Assembly (NCBI GenBank): GCA_003667245.1
Contig: RCNN01000008.1
Coordinates: forward strand, 124,001 to 188,000
Direction: 5' to 3'
Length of the DNA: 64,000 nucleotides
Origin: Heterostelium multicystogenum
Taxonomy: Eukaryota; Evosea; Eumycetozoa; Acytosteliales; Acytosteliaceae
The position numbers and the translations under genes were made by a program. Under the pieces are notes generated by a model. That model searched no databases. It was not told the DNA's origin and saw only the letters and a program-made list of their open reading frames with translations. This document shows positions 1-10,819 of this stretch, piece after piece; position 1 is the first letter of the stretch; every line of letters begins with the position of its first letter.

Positions 1-776
1 GCCAATTAAGTTTTCGTTCTTTGAGCTAATCAGAGAGAATCCTGATTTGTATGTACACTTATCCTTTTGATTGTATAATCAAATTACTAATACCTCAACT
101 CGGTATTATCATAGCTATGGTCCATTTTGGGTTACAACAACATTAGTATTTATCATTGCTGCAACTGCAAATCTCAACAGATATTTCCACTCCAGCGATC
201 ACAGCGGTAAGCTATTAAATCAATATTTGTTCCAAACAGCTTAACATTCTAATTACCCACAAAATTTTAGCATGGGAAGTCGACTTCAAAGCTGTAGTAT
301 ATGGTGCAATTGCAATCTATGGTTATGCATTGGTTATCCCATTGGTTCTTTGGGGTATTTTTAAGTGGATGAAGCTTGGACTACGTCTTTTGGACATGTT
401 GTGTATCTATGGTTATGCTTTGTTTATCTTTATTCCAGCTTCAATTCTTTGTTTGGTCCCAATTGGTATTGTACAATGGGTCATTGTAGGTGTTTGCACT
501 TTAGTGTCTGGAGCTTTCCTCGTTACCAATGTATTCACCCCACTCAAGGGTGATTTTACTAAGAGAGGTCTCATCATCTGCGGAGGTATTGCCGCACTTC
601 ACTTGGGATTAGCTCTCCTTTTGAAACTCTATTTCTTTGCTAACAACACCGACGGTAGCTTTACACCAAACCCAACCCCAACCCCATCAGGAACAACTGG
701 AACTACCACCGGAACTACTGGAACTACCACCGGAACAACTGGAACAACTGGCACAACTGGAACTACCACCGCCTAA
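1..776 (+). CDS. Yip1-domain (YIPF1/2-like) Golgi membrane protein, 5' partial
   Basis: Likely Yip1-family multi-span protein of the Golgi/endosomal membrane that works with Rab GTPases. Three exons read in one frame: <1-48, 115-206 and 271-776 (introns GTATGT..TAG and GTAAGC..TAG). The N-terminal part carries the family signature ENPDFYGPFW, followed by a cytosolic stretch and IYGY at about 315-330. At least four hydrophobic segments follow, up to LALLLKLYFF. The C-terminal tail is a run of TGTT/TGTTT repeats (from about base 685), a low-complexity Thr/Gly extension not usual in animal YIPF proteins. The start lies outside the window. Family assignment is from remembered motif order, so YIPF1/YIPF2 versus another Yip1 paralogue is not settled. 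Confidence 0.75.
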
Positions 777-893
777 ACAACTAGTATATCAAATATCAAT
801 ATATAATATTCAACCCATTTTATCATAACCACATCATTCATCCTTATCATCTCAACTCCACAATGAAAGAAAATGAATAAATAATTTATTAGT

Positions 894-2122
894 CTAATTC
901 TTCTTGATGAGTTTATTGAACGATTCCTCAAATTCCGACTGAACTAGGTTCTCTCCGATGAATACTAATTTGTTCTTTGGCGCTTCGCTGCCCCATTTGA
1001 TTCCTGAGGGCAGTGTTTCAAAAGTTTCATAAACACCTTGCAAGATATATTTGTCTTTTTCATTGCTGACTGCAATCAATCCTTTCATTCTGAATATTCT
1101 GTCTTTGTAGTCCTCCCATACCAGTCCACCTATCCATCTGGTAAGCTCTGTCAAATCAACTGAACCCTCACTTTCCAGACAGATAGTATTGACTCGACTT
1201 GAGTGATTAAGTGTGCTGCAACTACCATCTAAATGGTCATGATCATGATTACAAGTAGCATGATCGTCTTTCTTTTGCTGATCAAGATATGACTTGATTA
1301 CTTCGAGATTTGGTGTATAGGATTTGATGTTTAATACTACATCTAATGATACAATAGATCTTGTGGTCTGAACAACTTTGCAGAAAGGATTGATTTCAAG
1401 AAGTCTCTTTTTTATGTTGTCAATTTGAGCTTCGTCTACCAAATCAACCTTGTTCAAAAGAATTACATCTGCAAAAGCTATTTGTCGCTCGGCTTCAGTT
1501 GAATATCTGAATTTGTCATTTGGCATTGGATTGTTGTGTTCATCGATCTGTCTAAGGATATTCTTTGCATCAACAACTGTGATGATACTATCCAAATAAA
1601 TAGGTGAGCCAAGCTCATCGTCCACCCATAGCGAAGAACTAATCTGACCTGGGTCACCCTATAGGATAGAAACAAAAGCGATTAGTCCCCAAACAAAAAT
1701 GCTGTAAAGAACAAGATTGACACCTACCATTCCAGTCGACTCAATCAATATATAATCAAATTTACTTTGTTTCTTTAAGAGATCTTCTATTGACTTTAAA
1801 AAGTCATCTTTAACAGTACAACAAATGCAACCATTTGGAAACTCCAGCCACTCTGATACCTTACTGCCATCTTCACCTTTGATCATAGCAGTCTCTATTC
1901 CAATTCCAGAGCCAAATTCATTTTGAATCACTGCTATTTTCTTTTCGTTTTGTTCATTTAAGATGTAATTTAAAAATGTAGTCTACATTGCACACAACCA
2001 ACAAAGAAAGTTAGTCTAATACAGTTCTTTAGCATCACCAATGATATCTGTCATGTTCATACTTTTCCAGCACCCAAAAATCCAGAAATCAAAGTTACGG
2101 GTACTTTTGGATTGGTTGTCAT
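894..2122 (-). CDS. zng1: CobW/P47K-family GTPase, ZNG1-like zinc chaperone
   Basis: G3E-family GTPase of the COG0523 group. Eukaryotic ZNG1 members deliver zinc to methionine aminopeptidase 1. Exons on the minus strand are 2063-2122, 1728-1982 and 894-1658, giving 359 residues with every intron in phase and no frameshift. Walker A is GFLGAGKTT and is split by intron 1. The metal-binding GCICCTVKDD motif and the switch ESTGM are in exon 2. NKVDL (guanine specificity) and a His-rich CNHDHDH loop are in exon 3. The chosen ATG lies 11 residues before GFLGAGK. That very short N-terminus lacks the CPELVPI segment of animal ZNG1 proteins that docks on METAP1. An alternative is another COG0523 metallochaperone. 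Confidence 0.88.
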
Positions 2123-2436
2123 TGCTGTTGCTATTGTTATTATTAATGCAGATATATATATAATGTTGTCTAAAATAAACAATGTTGTGAAATGTAATTT
2201 AATGCAAACTGCTTTATGACATATGAAAGTCGACCTGCTGCAGTATGAAGATTCATATAACTTTAGAATTGAAAAAATGAAAAAAATAAATTAAAAATAA
2301 ATTAATAAATAAAAGTAGTAGAAGACGACAATAAGATAAGATCTTGTATGTTATGACAAACAAGATATTGTTGGGATGGTTTTAGAAGCTTCTTTTTTGT
2401 TTATAATAAAAAAGTTTTTTAATTTAATTTAATTAT
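2123..2436. other. intergenic, no gene seen
   Basis: AT-rich spacer between the start of the ZNG1 gene and the stop of the NAC-beta gene, both on the minus strand. It should hold the ZNG1 promoter and the NAC-beta 3' end. It contains A-rich runs near 2270-2310 and no ORF of note. Confidence 0.6.
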
Positions 2437-2872
2437 TTAGTTTGAGGCAGCGGTTTCGAAGTTGTCAACGAGGTTTGGGACATCATCATCAGCCTTGGCG
2501 TCCTTCTTTGACAATTGCTCGGCGAGTTTCTTTAAGTTTTCGATGTTATCGGCTCCGAGGTGGGAGAGGATACCTGGAAGGAGCTCTTGGAGGGTCTTGT
2601 GCTCAGCAGTACCAGAGACAACAAATGTTTTTTTGGGCAGTTTGGACGTGTGGCTCAACGAAGTGGATGATGGTACCATCAGTCTTGAAGAGGTTGACCT
2701 CAAGGATACCTTGGATTGGTCTGACACCGAGAGATTGGAGCTTGGCTTGGAGTTGTCTGTTGTCAACGCTACCGGCCTTGTGGACTGGTTGCTTCTTTCT
2801 ACGGACTGAACCTGGACCACCAGTACGGACCTTATCGGCCATCTTGTTCAACTTCTCAATGTAACTGTCCAT
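2437..2872 (-). CDS. nascent polypeptide-associated complex beta subunit (BTF3), with frame break
   Basis: NAC-beta binds ribosomes near the exit tunnel with NAC-alpha and shields nascent chains. Residues from the 5' frame match the BTF3 family: an N-terminal KVRTGG and RRKK ribosome-binding motif, then the NAC domain reading ILEVNLFKTDGTIIHF. The remainder, TFVVSGTAEHKTLQELL, is read in the next frame. The switch falls in a run of seven A (T on the plus strand, 2628-2634). With six A the reading is continuous and gives 144 residues, the normal size. Single exon. The frame break is most likely a sequence error, because both halves are fully conserved. Confidence 0.9.
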
Positions 2873-4456
2873 TGCTATTGATTGATTATTTTATAAAATA
2901 TTTATATTAATACAAATTGCGCTAATTATTAATTGTTTATCTCTAACTTGAAACGAGTATATGTGGATATCTATCTTCACAACTACACTACACAAAAGAA
3001 CAATTGACTTGTCTTTAAATTTTAAATTACTAACTTGGTTGTTATTGTTGGATGTGGTATAGTATCGAAAATCCAGTAAAACGAACAAATATGTGTAGTA
3101 GATAATATGTGAAAATTAAAATTTTACAACACACTAAAAAAACTACATTTTTTTAAATCTAGTAACAAATCTTAAGTATTGTTATCTTGATATCTATCTA
3201 TTTGAATATTCGTTTCCAATTTAATTAGTTGTATTATTAATATCCAATGCTTTTGATATTATTATTATTGCTATAGTTATATCGATATGATTTTCACTGT
3301 TTAAATAGTAATCTAAAATTATTATCTTTGTATTCATTTTAACCTGATAATCCTAGATTTTCTGTGTCGTAGAGGATTCAAATGTTGACGATAGCTATTG
3401 TTGTATTTGTAAGTTATCAATATGATCTATTTCTACCATTCTACTTGTGTTACTAGATCTCTAAATTTACTACACTGTAAAAACGATTATTTTTAAATAT
3501 TCATTGAACCATATTAATTTAGTCTGAGCCAGAGTCTAAGTAATTTAGTTTATTCTTTGAATATTATTTTGTAGTAGTGATAATCATGCATGCTACCTAC
3601 TTGTATATGTGTCTATCAAAAAAAAAAAAAAAAAGGAAAGATTAATGTTAGTGAACTATGTCAAAAATCAGGTGAACGCATGAAAATTGGATAAAACTTA
3701 AAAAAATTGAAAAAAAATAAAAACAAAACAAAAGTTTGGAACGAAAGAGAATTAAAAAAAAATGCCCATCTTTTCACGAACTACGTACATAAGCACCAAG
3801 GTTTATGTTGCAACAAAGTATATTCTTGTTGTTAGCACTATTTGTATTTATTATTTTCAATACCCCAATCCGATAACTAAATAATATCATTCAACAATGA
3901 CAATATCACATATTTAACGTTATTATTATTAATAGTAGTGGTGGTGGTTGGTATTGTAACAATAATAATATAATAGTTGGTGTCGGCAGCTGTATTATTT
4001 TTATTGAATAATAGATATTTTATTTTAGTATATATTTGTTTTTAAAATAAATAAAATAGAATATAAACATGTGTGGTATAAATATTAATTAATTAGACTG
4101 GTTGTTTTGAAGCAAAAATGTTATTGACAATGTAGACTGCCCAAATTAAATTGGGCAACATTTATTTTGAAAGGAGTAAAGACTAGTCACACATATCTAT
4201 AGAAGCAGACCTTAAATTGACCAATATTTCGAAATTTCTTGTTGGGATTTTCAGTTCATTAAAATACATTTTTTTTGTAAAAATCGGTGTTTAGAATAGA
4301 TAGTGCATTCCACTTGATCACTGATTTTGAGTCATTTTAGTTTTTTTATTGTTTAGTTTGTTTGTTAGTTGGCACTGCAGTGTTTAGTTTAGTCTAGTTT
4401 TCATTATTACTCTTTGAAGCTTAAGTATTGCGAATAGAGCATTGCACTTGTGAATA
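2873..4456. other. 1.6-kb divergent intergenic region
   Basis: Lies between the starts of NAC-beta (minus) and bkdC (plus), so it holds both promoters. It is very AT-rich, with an A run at about 3620-3634. One short inverted repeat, TGCCCAA..TTGGGCA (4138-4157), is present. I see no convincing ORF or RNA gene. Confidence 0.55.
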
Positions 4457-6094
4457 ATGTCCAAACAGTTACAAAGATTGATTAGAGTCGCATCTTGTGG
4501 TGCCTCCAGAACTGTACATCCTATGGTTGGAAGCAGAGGAATCACCTCTTTGCTTGGTGGTAGATCGCCCTCCAATCTCATGTCATTCGGTATAGACGCA
4601 CAATCAGAGTTCATACCATTCCACAGCAACTTCAGCTCAGTCGTTCGTCAATACTCTAGTGTTGCTCCAATCCAGTTCAAGTTGGCAGATATTGGTGAAG
4701 GTATTGCCGAGTGTGAGATTATCAACTGGCACTTCAAGGTTGGTGACACCATCAAGGAATTTGATCACCTTTGTGATGTCCAAATCTGACAAGGCAACTG
4801 TAGAGGTAAGCACATTAGCTAATGTATTTGCATTAAACGATAGACTTTTAACAAGTTGTTATAGATTACTAGCAGATACGATGGTGTCATTTCAAAGCTA
4901 TATTATAAGGTAGGTGAGATGGCAAAGGTTGGATCACCATTGGTTGATATTATCCCAGAGGGTGGTTCTGCACCAGCTGCTGCTCCAACAGCATCAACTC
5001 CAGCTGGTGCTCCAACTCCAGCAGCTGCTTCTACTAAATCATCATCTGCCTCAAATCACAATGATCATGAACATAATATTATTACAGTCGGTGGTAATCC
5101 ATTAAAGGTATTGGCTACCCCATCAGTTCGTCACTTGGCAAAGTTGAACAATGTCAAGTTGAGTCAAGTCCAAGGTAATGGTAAAGATGGTCGTGTTTTG
5201 AAGGAGGATATTTTGAACTTCATCAACGGAAACCAATCTGCTGCTCCTGCCCCAGCTGCGGCCAAGGCACCTGCTGCTCCAGCTCCAGCTGCTGCACCAT
5301 CACAACAAAAGGACAAAGAAACACGTATCCCAATCACTGGTATCAAGAAGGTCATGGTCAAGACAATGAATGCTGCTGCACTTGTACCACACTTTGGTTA
5401 TTGCGACGAATATTTGATGGATGGATTGATGCATTTGAGACAACAATTGAAGCCAATGGCCGAGGCACGTGGTATCAAATTAAGTTATCTTCCATTCTTG
5501 ATTAAAGCAACTTCACTTGCTCTCTTGAAATACCCAATCTTAAACTCCAGCATGTCACCAAACGAAACAGAGATCATTGTAAAGGTAAGATTGAGTACTC
5601 AACATTTTCAACTAGCAGCGAGTTTAGCAATAGTTAACTAATCTATTTAATCGATCAATAGAATTACCACAACATTGGTGTCGCAATGGATACTCCACAA
5701 GGATTGTTGGTACCAAATATTAAGGGTGTAGAAAACAAATCGATCTTTGAGATTGCTCAAGAATTGAACAGATTACAAAAGGTTGGATTGGCAGGACAAT
5801 TGACACCAAACGATATGTCAGGTGGTACTTTCTCACTTTCCAACATCGGTACTATTGGAGGTACCTATGCTTCACCAGTCCTCCTCTTGCCTGAGGTTGC
5901 CATTGGTGCTATTGGAAAGATTCAAAAAGCTTCCAAGATTCGATAAAAACAATAATGTATATCCAGTTCACTTGATGCAAATCAGCTGGTCCGCTGATCA
6001 TCGTGTTATCGATGGAGCTACCATGGCCAACTTCTCCAACCTGTTGAAATCCTACATCGAAACACCAAACACTATGTTGTTGGATACCAAATAA
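4457..6094 (+). CDS. bkdC: branched-chain alpha-keto acid dehydrogenase E2 (dihydrolipoyl transacylase), two frame breaks
   Basis: Mitochondrial acyltransferase core of the branched-chain ketoacid dehydrogenase complex (Val, Leu, Ile breakdown). Exons are 4457-4805, 4865-5584 and 5662-6094. Order: mitochondrial presequence; lipoyl domain with the lipoyl-lysine motif QSDKATVE; Ala/Pro-rich linkers; E3/E1-binding domain [21 protein letters not shown]; catalytic domain ending in [10 protein letters not shown] with the HxxxDG active site. Two extra A residues break the frame: in CAAAT near 4781-4784, just before a TGA, and in the A5 run 5924-5928. Removing them gives 499 residues. The lipoyl motif DVQSDKATVE fits branched-chain E2 better than pyruvate dehydrogenase E2. 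Confidence 0.9.
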
Positions 6095-6377
6095 GCAAAG
6101 TAACCAACAATTAAGACAATACTATCAATACAATACATGTTAAATATTATAACAAATCATAAACAACCTAATCTAACTTGTAATTATATCGATCGATCGA
6201 ATGAATAGTTGCAAGATATTTTATCTCTTATATTTATTAAGAAACAAACAAATGACAAAATCAATTAAATAAATGAGTCTGAGATGCTTGTTATTCTATC
6301 CGTCTTTTGATGGCTACTCTACTTTATTAGATTATAGGTATCTGTAAATGGAACTAAAGGATCTCTAAGTGATACAT

Positions 6378-8188
6378 CTATATCTTTGGGAGTGTGAACG
6401 GTGAGCTTAATGGTTGTAATGTGGTTGAGAGTGGCTTAATTGCAATCCAGCCAAGACCTGAAATTACCAAGTCGGCATGAGTATGTTTGAAGTCAATCTT
6501 GTCGGGTGTAATTGTAAATCGCTTGACTTGGGTAAGTTTGATTGACTCATCGTTGTCAAGACGGTCTTGATCATCAGGAAGTGGCGGTGACAGTAGTTTT
6601 CCACGTTGTCTCTCATACAAGGCATCGGCCTTCTCTGTCTTACAAATATGGATTGGCAAGTGGTTTGATACATAGATAGTGAATGTTGCCAATCCACCTT
6701 GATAGTCAATACGGGCGAGTCCACCAAGGAAAAGAGATTTGCCTTTAATCATGTGGGATATAGATGGTTTAATACGTTTGCTTGGGATGACCATTTTCAA
6801 CTCGTTGGCACGAAGTAGCTTGGTGATTTGATATGGATTTTCAACACCCGGTGTATCAAAGAGTGTAGAGTTTTTCCATAATGGAACAGATATGATATTC
6901 AAAGTTGTTCCTGGGAATATAGATGTGGTCGCACGGTCCAATGCGCTTAGCTGGTTATCTTGTTTTCTTGCTATTTTCTTCTTCACTGCCAAATACTACT
7001 TTCTCTTTATATTCATCGACTAATGCATTGAGGAATGTTGATTTTCCTACATTTGAGCAACCAACAACAAAAACATCACGACCACGACGAAGTTTCTCAA
7101 GCTCCACGATGAACTTGGACATACCTTCACGACTTGCACTCGAGAGGAGTTGTACGTGAGAGACAACCATACCTCTGAGTTTGCATTCACGTCTAAGCCA
7201 GTCCTCAATACGATTGCGATGAATATCTGCTGGCAATACATCCATCTTGTTTCCAACTAAAATGACAGGATTGTTTCCAATGATCTTTCTAAAGTTTTGT
7301 ACAAATGTACCATGGAAGTCCATTATATCTACTACTTTGACAACTACACAATTCATATCTTTAATCGCTGACAATTTATGTCTGAACTGATCAACTGGAA
7401 TCTTTATTGGGACTACCTTTCCATAGTGCTTCAACATATGACAACGTTGACATATTTCCTTTTCATTCAAATGCTTCTTACTACCGCTGTTAACACTAAA
7501 TCTCTCAAACTAGATATAATAGTTAAGTAAAAAGCAAGTTATTGATGAGTTAGCATATTTACATACATTTCTTTTAGCTTCTTCTTCTTCAGTCAATTCT
7601 CTATATTCTTCGTATTCTTCATCTTTTGGTGTATCATCTCCGACAATACTCGTTTTCTTGTTATTTTTTCTTTCACTACTGCTGTTGAGATTGCTATTGT
7701 TTAAAAGGTATCGAACTGCAACCGATTTGGGTATATAGCCAAGTTGATTTGGATGATCAGATTGAAGTGAACATCCACATCCTGTACAACGACTCTTTGA
7801 GAGTAAAGTGCGATCGATATCGAGAAGATTCAAATGCTCCTTCTCAGTTAATTCATCAGAGCTGAGCAACTCTTCACTTTCCAGCTTCTTCAATAACTCT
7901 TCTCTATGCTTTTTCTTTCTTTCTTTGTTCTTCTCAATGGAGGTCAGCTTTTTTTTGCACCTGTCTATCTTCAGTCTGACCCTCAGGGTTGTTGTCGACA
8001 TCACTGTTACTTGAGGTGCAATATCTATTCTTTAAAAAGCAATTGTTTGATAATAATAAACTTCGACATGGAAAAGAGGTCAGAAGACTCCTACTGCTAC
8101 AGCTTATGGATCTATTAAAAAGAGTGTCTATGCTGCTGCTACTACTACTTTTACTACATTGTAAGAGTAGTTTAATATTACTCAACAT
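6378..8188 (-). CDS. noa1: circularly permuted mitochondrial GTPase, NOA1/YqeH type, two frame breaks
   Basis: YqeH-family GTPase, expected to assist mitochondrial small-subunit ribosome assembly. Exons are 7567-8188 and 6378-7509. The N-terminus MLSNIKLLLQ.. is Ser/Leu-rich and basic like a mitochondrial presequence. Next come a zinc motif CTGCGCSLQS..CQRCH, then the permuted order of G motifs: NKMD (G4), SSAS (G5), GCSNVGKSTF (G1) and DTPG (G3). This order identifies the family. Frame breaks are an extra A in the run at 7949-7956 and one at 6963-6966. Correcting both gives 583 residues. Confidence 0.9.
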
Positions 8189-8804
8189 ATTTGTTTAGTC
8201 TAAACTAAAATAAAAATGAGCAACCTAATGTTTCGTTTTTTTTCATTTTTGTTTTTACACTGAGGTCGTCCTCTTTGTTCCAATGATATAAATATACATA
8301 TAACTGATATTACTGTCTACAGTCAAAATCTATATCTTATACTAATATGCAGCCCATGCTATTATGATCATTGCTGTTGTATTTTGTTAATAGATTATAT
8401 ATCTATTTATAAGTATGATTACGATTTAAATCAAAACAGAATTATAATTCAAGTCAATTCATAGTATCTTAAACAAAAAACTAAACAATAACTTTTTGTT
8501 GGGAATTTAAATTATTATTAATAGTAATAATATTATTAATAATAGCTTTGATACAGATAAACATTAATCTCATTTTGATAAACAAAAAATCATGTAAAAA
8601 AAAAAATAAAAAAAAAAACAGGACTTTCGTGTTTTAGTTTTGCTTTCATCTGATTGAAGAGTGTAATCATTGTTATTGGCTTGGATATATACATTATTTA
8701 ATATCATTTAAATCTATATATATATTAATAAATAGATAGATACTGTATAAATAGATTCTAGAAGTGATTCATAGATTATATATAGAGAGAGAAAAAACAA
8801 AACC
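8189..8804. other. divergent intergenic region
   Basis: Shared promoter space between noa1 (minus) and the L28m gene (plus). Extremely AT-rich with poly(A) tracts near 8595-8620 and a TATATA run near 8715. No gene seen. Confidence 0.6.
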
Positions 8805-9346
8805 ATGTCAATGATGAATAATATTATCAACACTATGTTCACCAGAGCATCAAACAACCCACACAGCGCTAACATTTTGAAGCGTGCACAAAGAGGACTT
8901 TACGGTGGAAGAACCATTCAGTATGGTAACTCTATAAGTTTCTCTCATAAAAAGTATGATTGAGATATCTAATGATACACAGCCCGACATCTGTGGGATG
9001 TGATTCAACAGCTTGAAGACAGCTGTTGGCCAAATAGCATCAAGACACATTCTAATTGGTATCATCAATCATTATTATTATTATGTAATATAGGACTCGT
9101 AGAACATGGAAACCAAACGTACAAATGAAGACATACCACAGCGATATTTTAAATCAAGACATCAGAGTCAATGTAACAACCTACACAATGAGATGCATAG
9201 ATAAAGCCGGAAACTTCGACAACTACATCATTCAAACAAAAGATAAAGATTTAGATTCAGAGCTTGGTTCAAATTTGAAACTACTTATGAAGTCAACTTT
9301 GAAAGAGAAAGCAGAGTTAATTTTAAGAGAAGAAGCAGAACAATAA
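8805..9346 (+). CDS. mrpl28: mitochondrial large-subunit ribosomal protein bL28m
   Basis: L28-family protein of the mitochondrial large ribosomal subunit. Exons are 8805-8953 and 9094-9346, giving 133 residues. The first exon has the L28 signature RAQRGLYGG and GNSISFSHKK. The codon for the second K and the following TRRTWKPNVQ are rejoined across the intron, which is exactly the family pattern. The C-terminal part, MRCIDKAGNFDNYI, is the usual 'dtkalr..D..gg.d.Yll' segment. The intron is twice the usual length here and strongly foldable (see separate entry). No frameshift. Confidence 0.88.
8954..9093 (+). other. long, strongly foldable intron of the L28m gene
   Basis: A 140-base GTATGA..TAG intron. 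It holds two nested closing arms: ATGATTG (8956-8962) with CAATCAT (9066-9072), and ATGATAC (8972-8978) with GTATCAT (9059-9065). Inside are two hairpins: ACATC/GATGT (8987-8991, 8997-9001) and a perfect 8-bp CAACAGCT/AGCTGTTG (9006-9013, 9021-9028). The pairings are seen directly. A function as an intron-encoded RNA is inference. Confidence 0.5.
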
Positions 9347-9540
9347 TCAACTACACCACAATAGATAAGCTGAAAACAATAAATATAATATAATAGTATA
9401 GATAGTAGTAGTCGTAGTCGTAGTAGTAGTAGTAATGGTCGTGTTCGTGGTATACCTACATATTTACATGGTGCTTATTGATTTATTTATTATACAGGCT
9501 TTTGGAGAATAGTGAACCTACTGTCGAAGGTTTGTTATTC

Positions 9541-10523
9541 TTAAAACAGAGAGGGATCTAATCTGGATTTCTTCCGCAGTATTTCTTTTCGTTTCTCTTC
9601 TTTTTCACTCAGTTTTGTCGTTGTCGTTGTAGTCGTGCTTGCACTAGGTGCACCAGTAGATTTAGTTGGTAGAACTGAAGAAAGTAATATATCTTCTCTT
9701 TTCATATTTCTTTGTTGTTCTGCTTTCAGTTTGGTAGAGGCTGCAAAGCTGGTTTTCGATGCCTCTTCTATATCTTGTTTAGTTATGGGGAGGAGATCAA
9801 TTGTGATGCCACGACTCTCTTGTTCTTTCTTCTTTGCTAGATCTTCTTTCTTTTGTTCTCTAAAGGTTTTCCTCATCATCGACGAAAGTGCATAGTCATT
9901 TTCGGACCTGCTCTTTGCTTGATTGTACAATCTGGTCAGAGACGATTCCATCTTCTTTCCGACTTCACGATCTGCATTGACATGCTCCAGTCTAAACATA
10001 GGATCGCTCTCTAATTTCTGCTTTACATCATCTCCTTTAATCTTGATACCAAAACCCGATTGATACTCATGTTCATCATCATTTTCCCATGATTCTTCTC
10101 TTCGTTTGAGGCCAGACACAACCTTGAAGTCAGTATTCTAATGTTGGAATTGCGGTTAGTCAGTTGACATTGATAGATCTACAGCTTGTAAATAAATGAA
10201 TGAATGAAAGTACATACTTCTGGGTCGGTCTGTATCTCGAAATGGTTATCACAAAGATGACACTTCATTGTGAATGAAAGTATCTTTGAAGACAGGTATT
10301 TGCCAACCTGCTTCTTGTCTGCATTGTATCTTACACCTTTGCCGATGTGATTGTTACACTTCAAACACCATACATTGAATGGCATTTCGAACCTAACGGT
10401 CAGGATGCCTTGGTGTATCTTTCTTGCTCTCTGACCATAAGGATGAGAGCCAACGAACTTGTTGATTGAGCCTTTGCTTGGATCCCAATCAGGTGGATAG
10501 TATTTGTTTGTTGCTTGACTCAT
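9541..10523 (-). CDS. CCDC130/Yju2-family (CWC16) splicing factor
   Basis: Spliceosome-associated protein of the CWC16 family (CCDC130/Saf4 branch). Exons are 10218-10523 and 9541-10137, giving 300 residues with no frame break. It starts MSQATNKYYPPDWDPSKGS, the family N-terminus. The second part of the N-terminal domain has CLKCNNHIGKGVRYNA and CHLCDNHFEIQTDPE, four Cys that bind zinc. The C-terminal half is charged and coiled with a Thr run (TTTTTTT), ending RLDPSLF. The upstream in-frame ATG at 10563-10565 would add a hydrophobic tail and is unlikely. The YYPPDW start fits CCDC130 better than CCDC94/YJU2. Confidence 0.88.
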
Positions 10524-10819
10524 GTTGAGAGAGATATATATATAAATAAGAATAAAGCAAAGCAAAGCAAACTAATTATCTTTAATAATTGAAAATTCAC
10601 TTAAAATTCGATTGAAGAAAGTTTAGGGTGTGTGTTTGGGAAAATTTAATTATGGAGATGTGTACACACAAAGTTTGTTGATATAAAGATAAGATTATGT
10701 GGGATGTGGCAATCCGGTTAAAGATGAACTTGTCACTCTTGATATGAATGGCATTATAGTTTATAATATGTTGGTTGATTGATTGATTGCACTTTATTAC
10801 AGTTTCTAATTTTATATTA

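Noticed and set aside
2225..2245. GTCGACCTGCTGCAG resembling a cloning polylinker
   Set aside because: It differs from vector polylinkers by an inserted CTG, and the flanks are ordinary genomic AT sequence.
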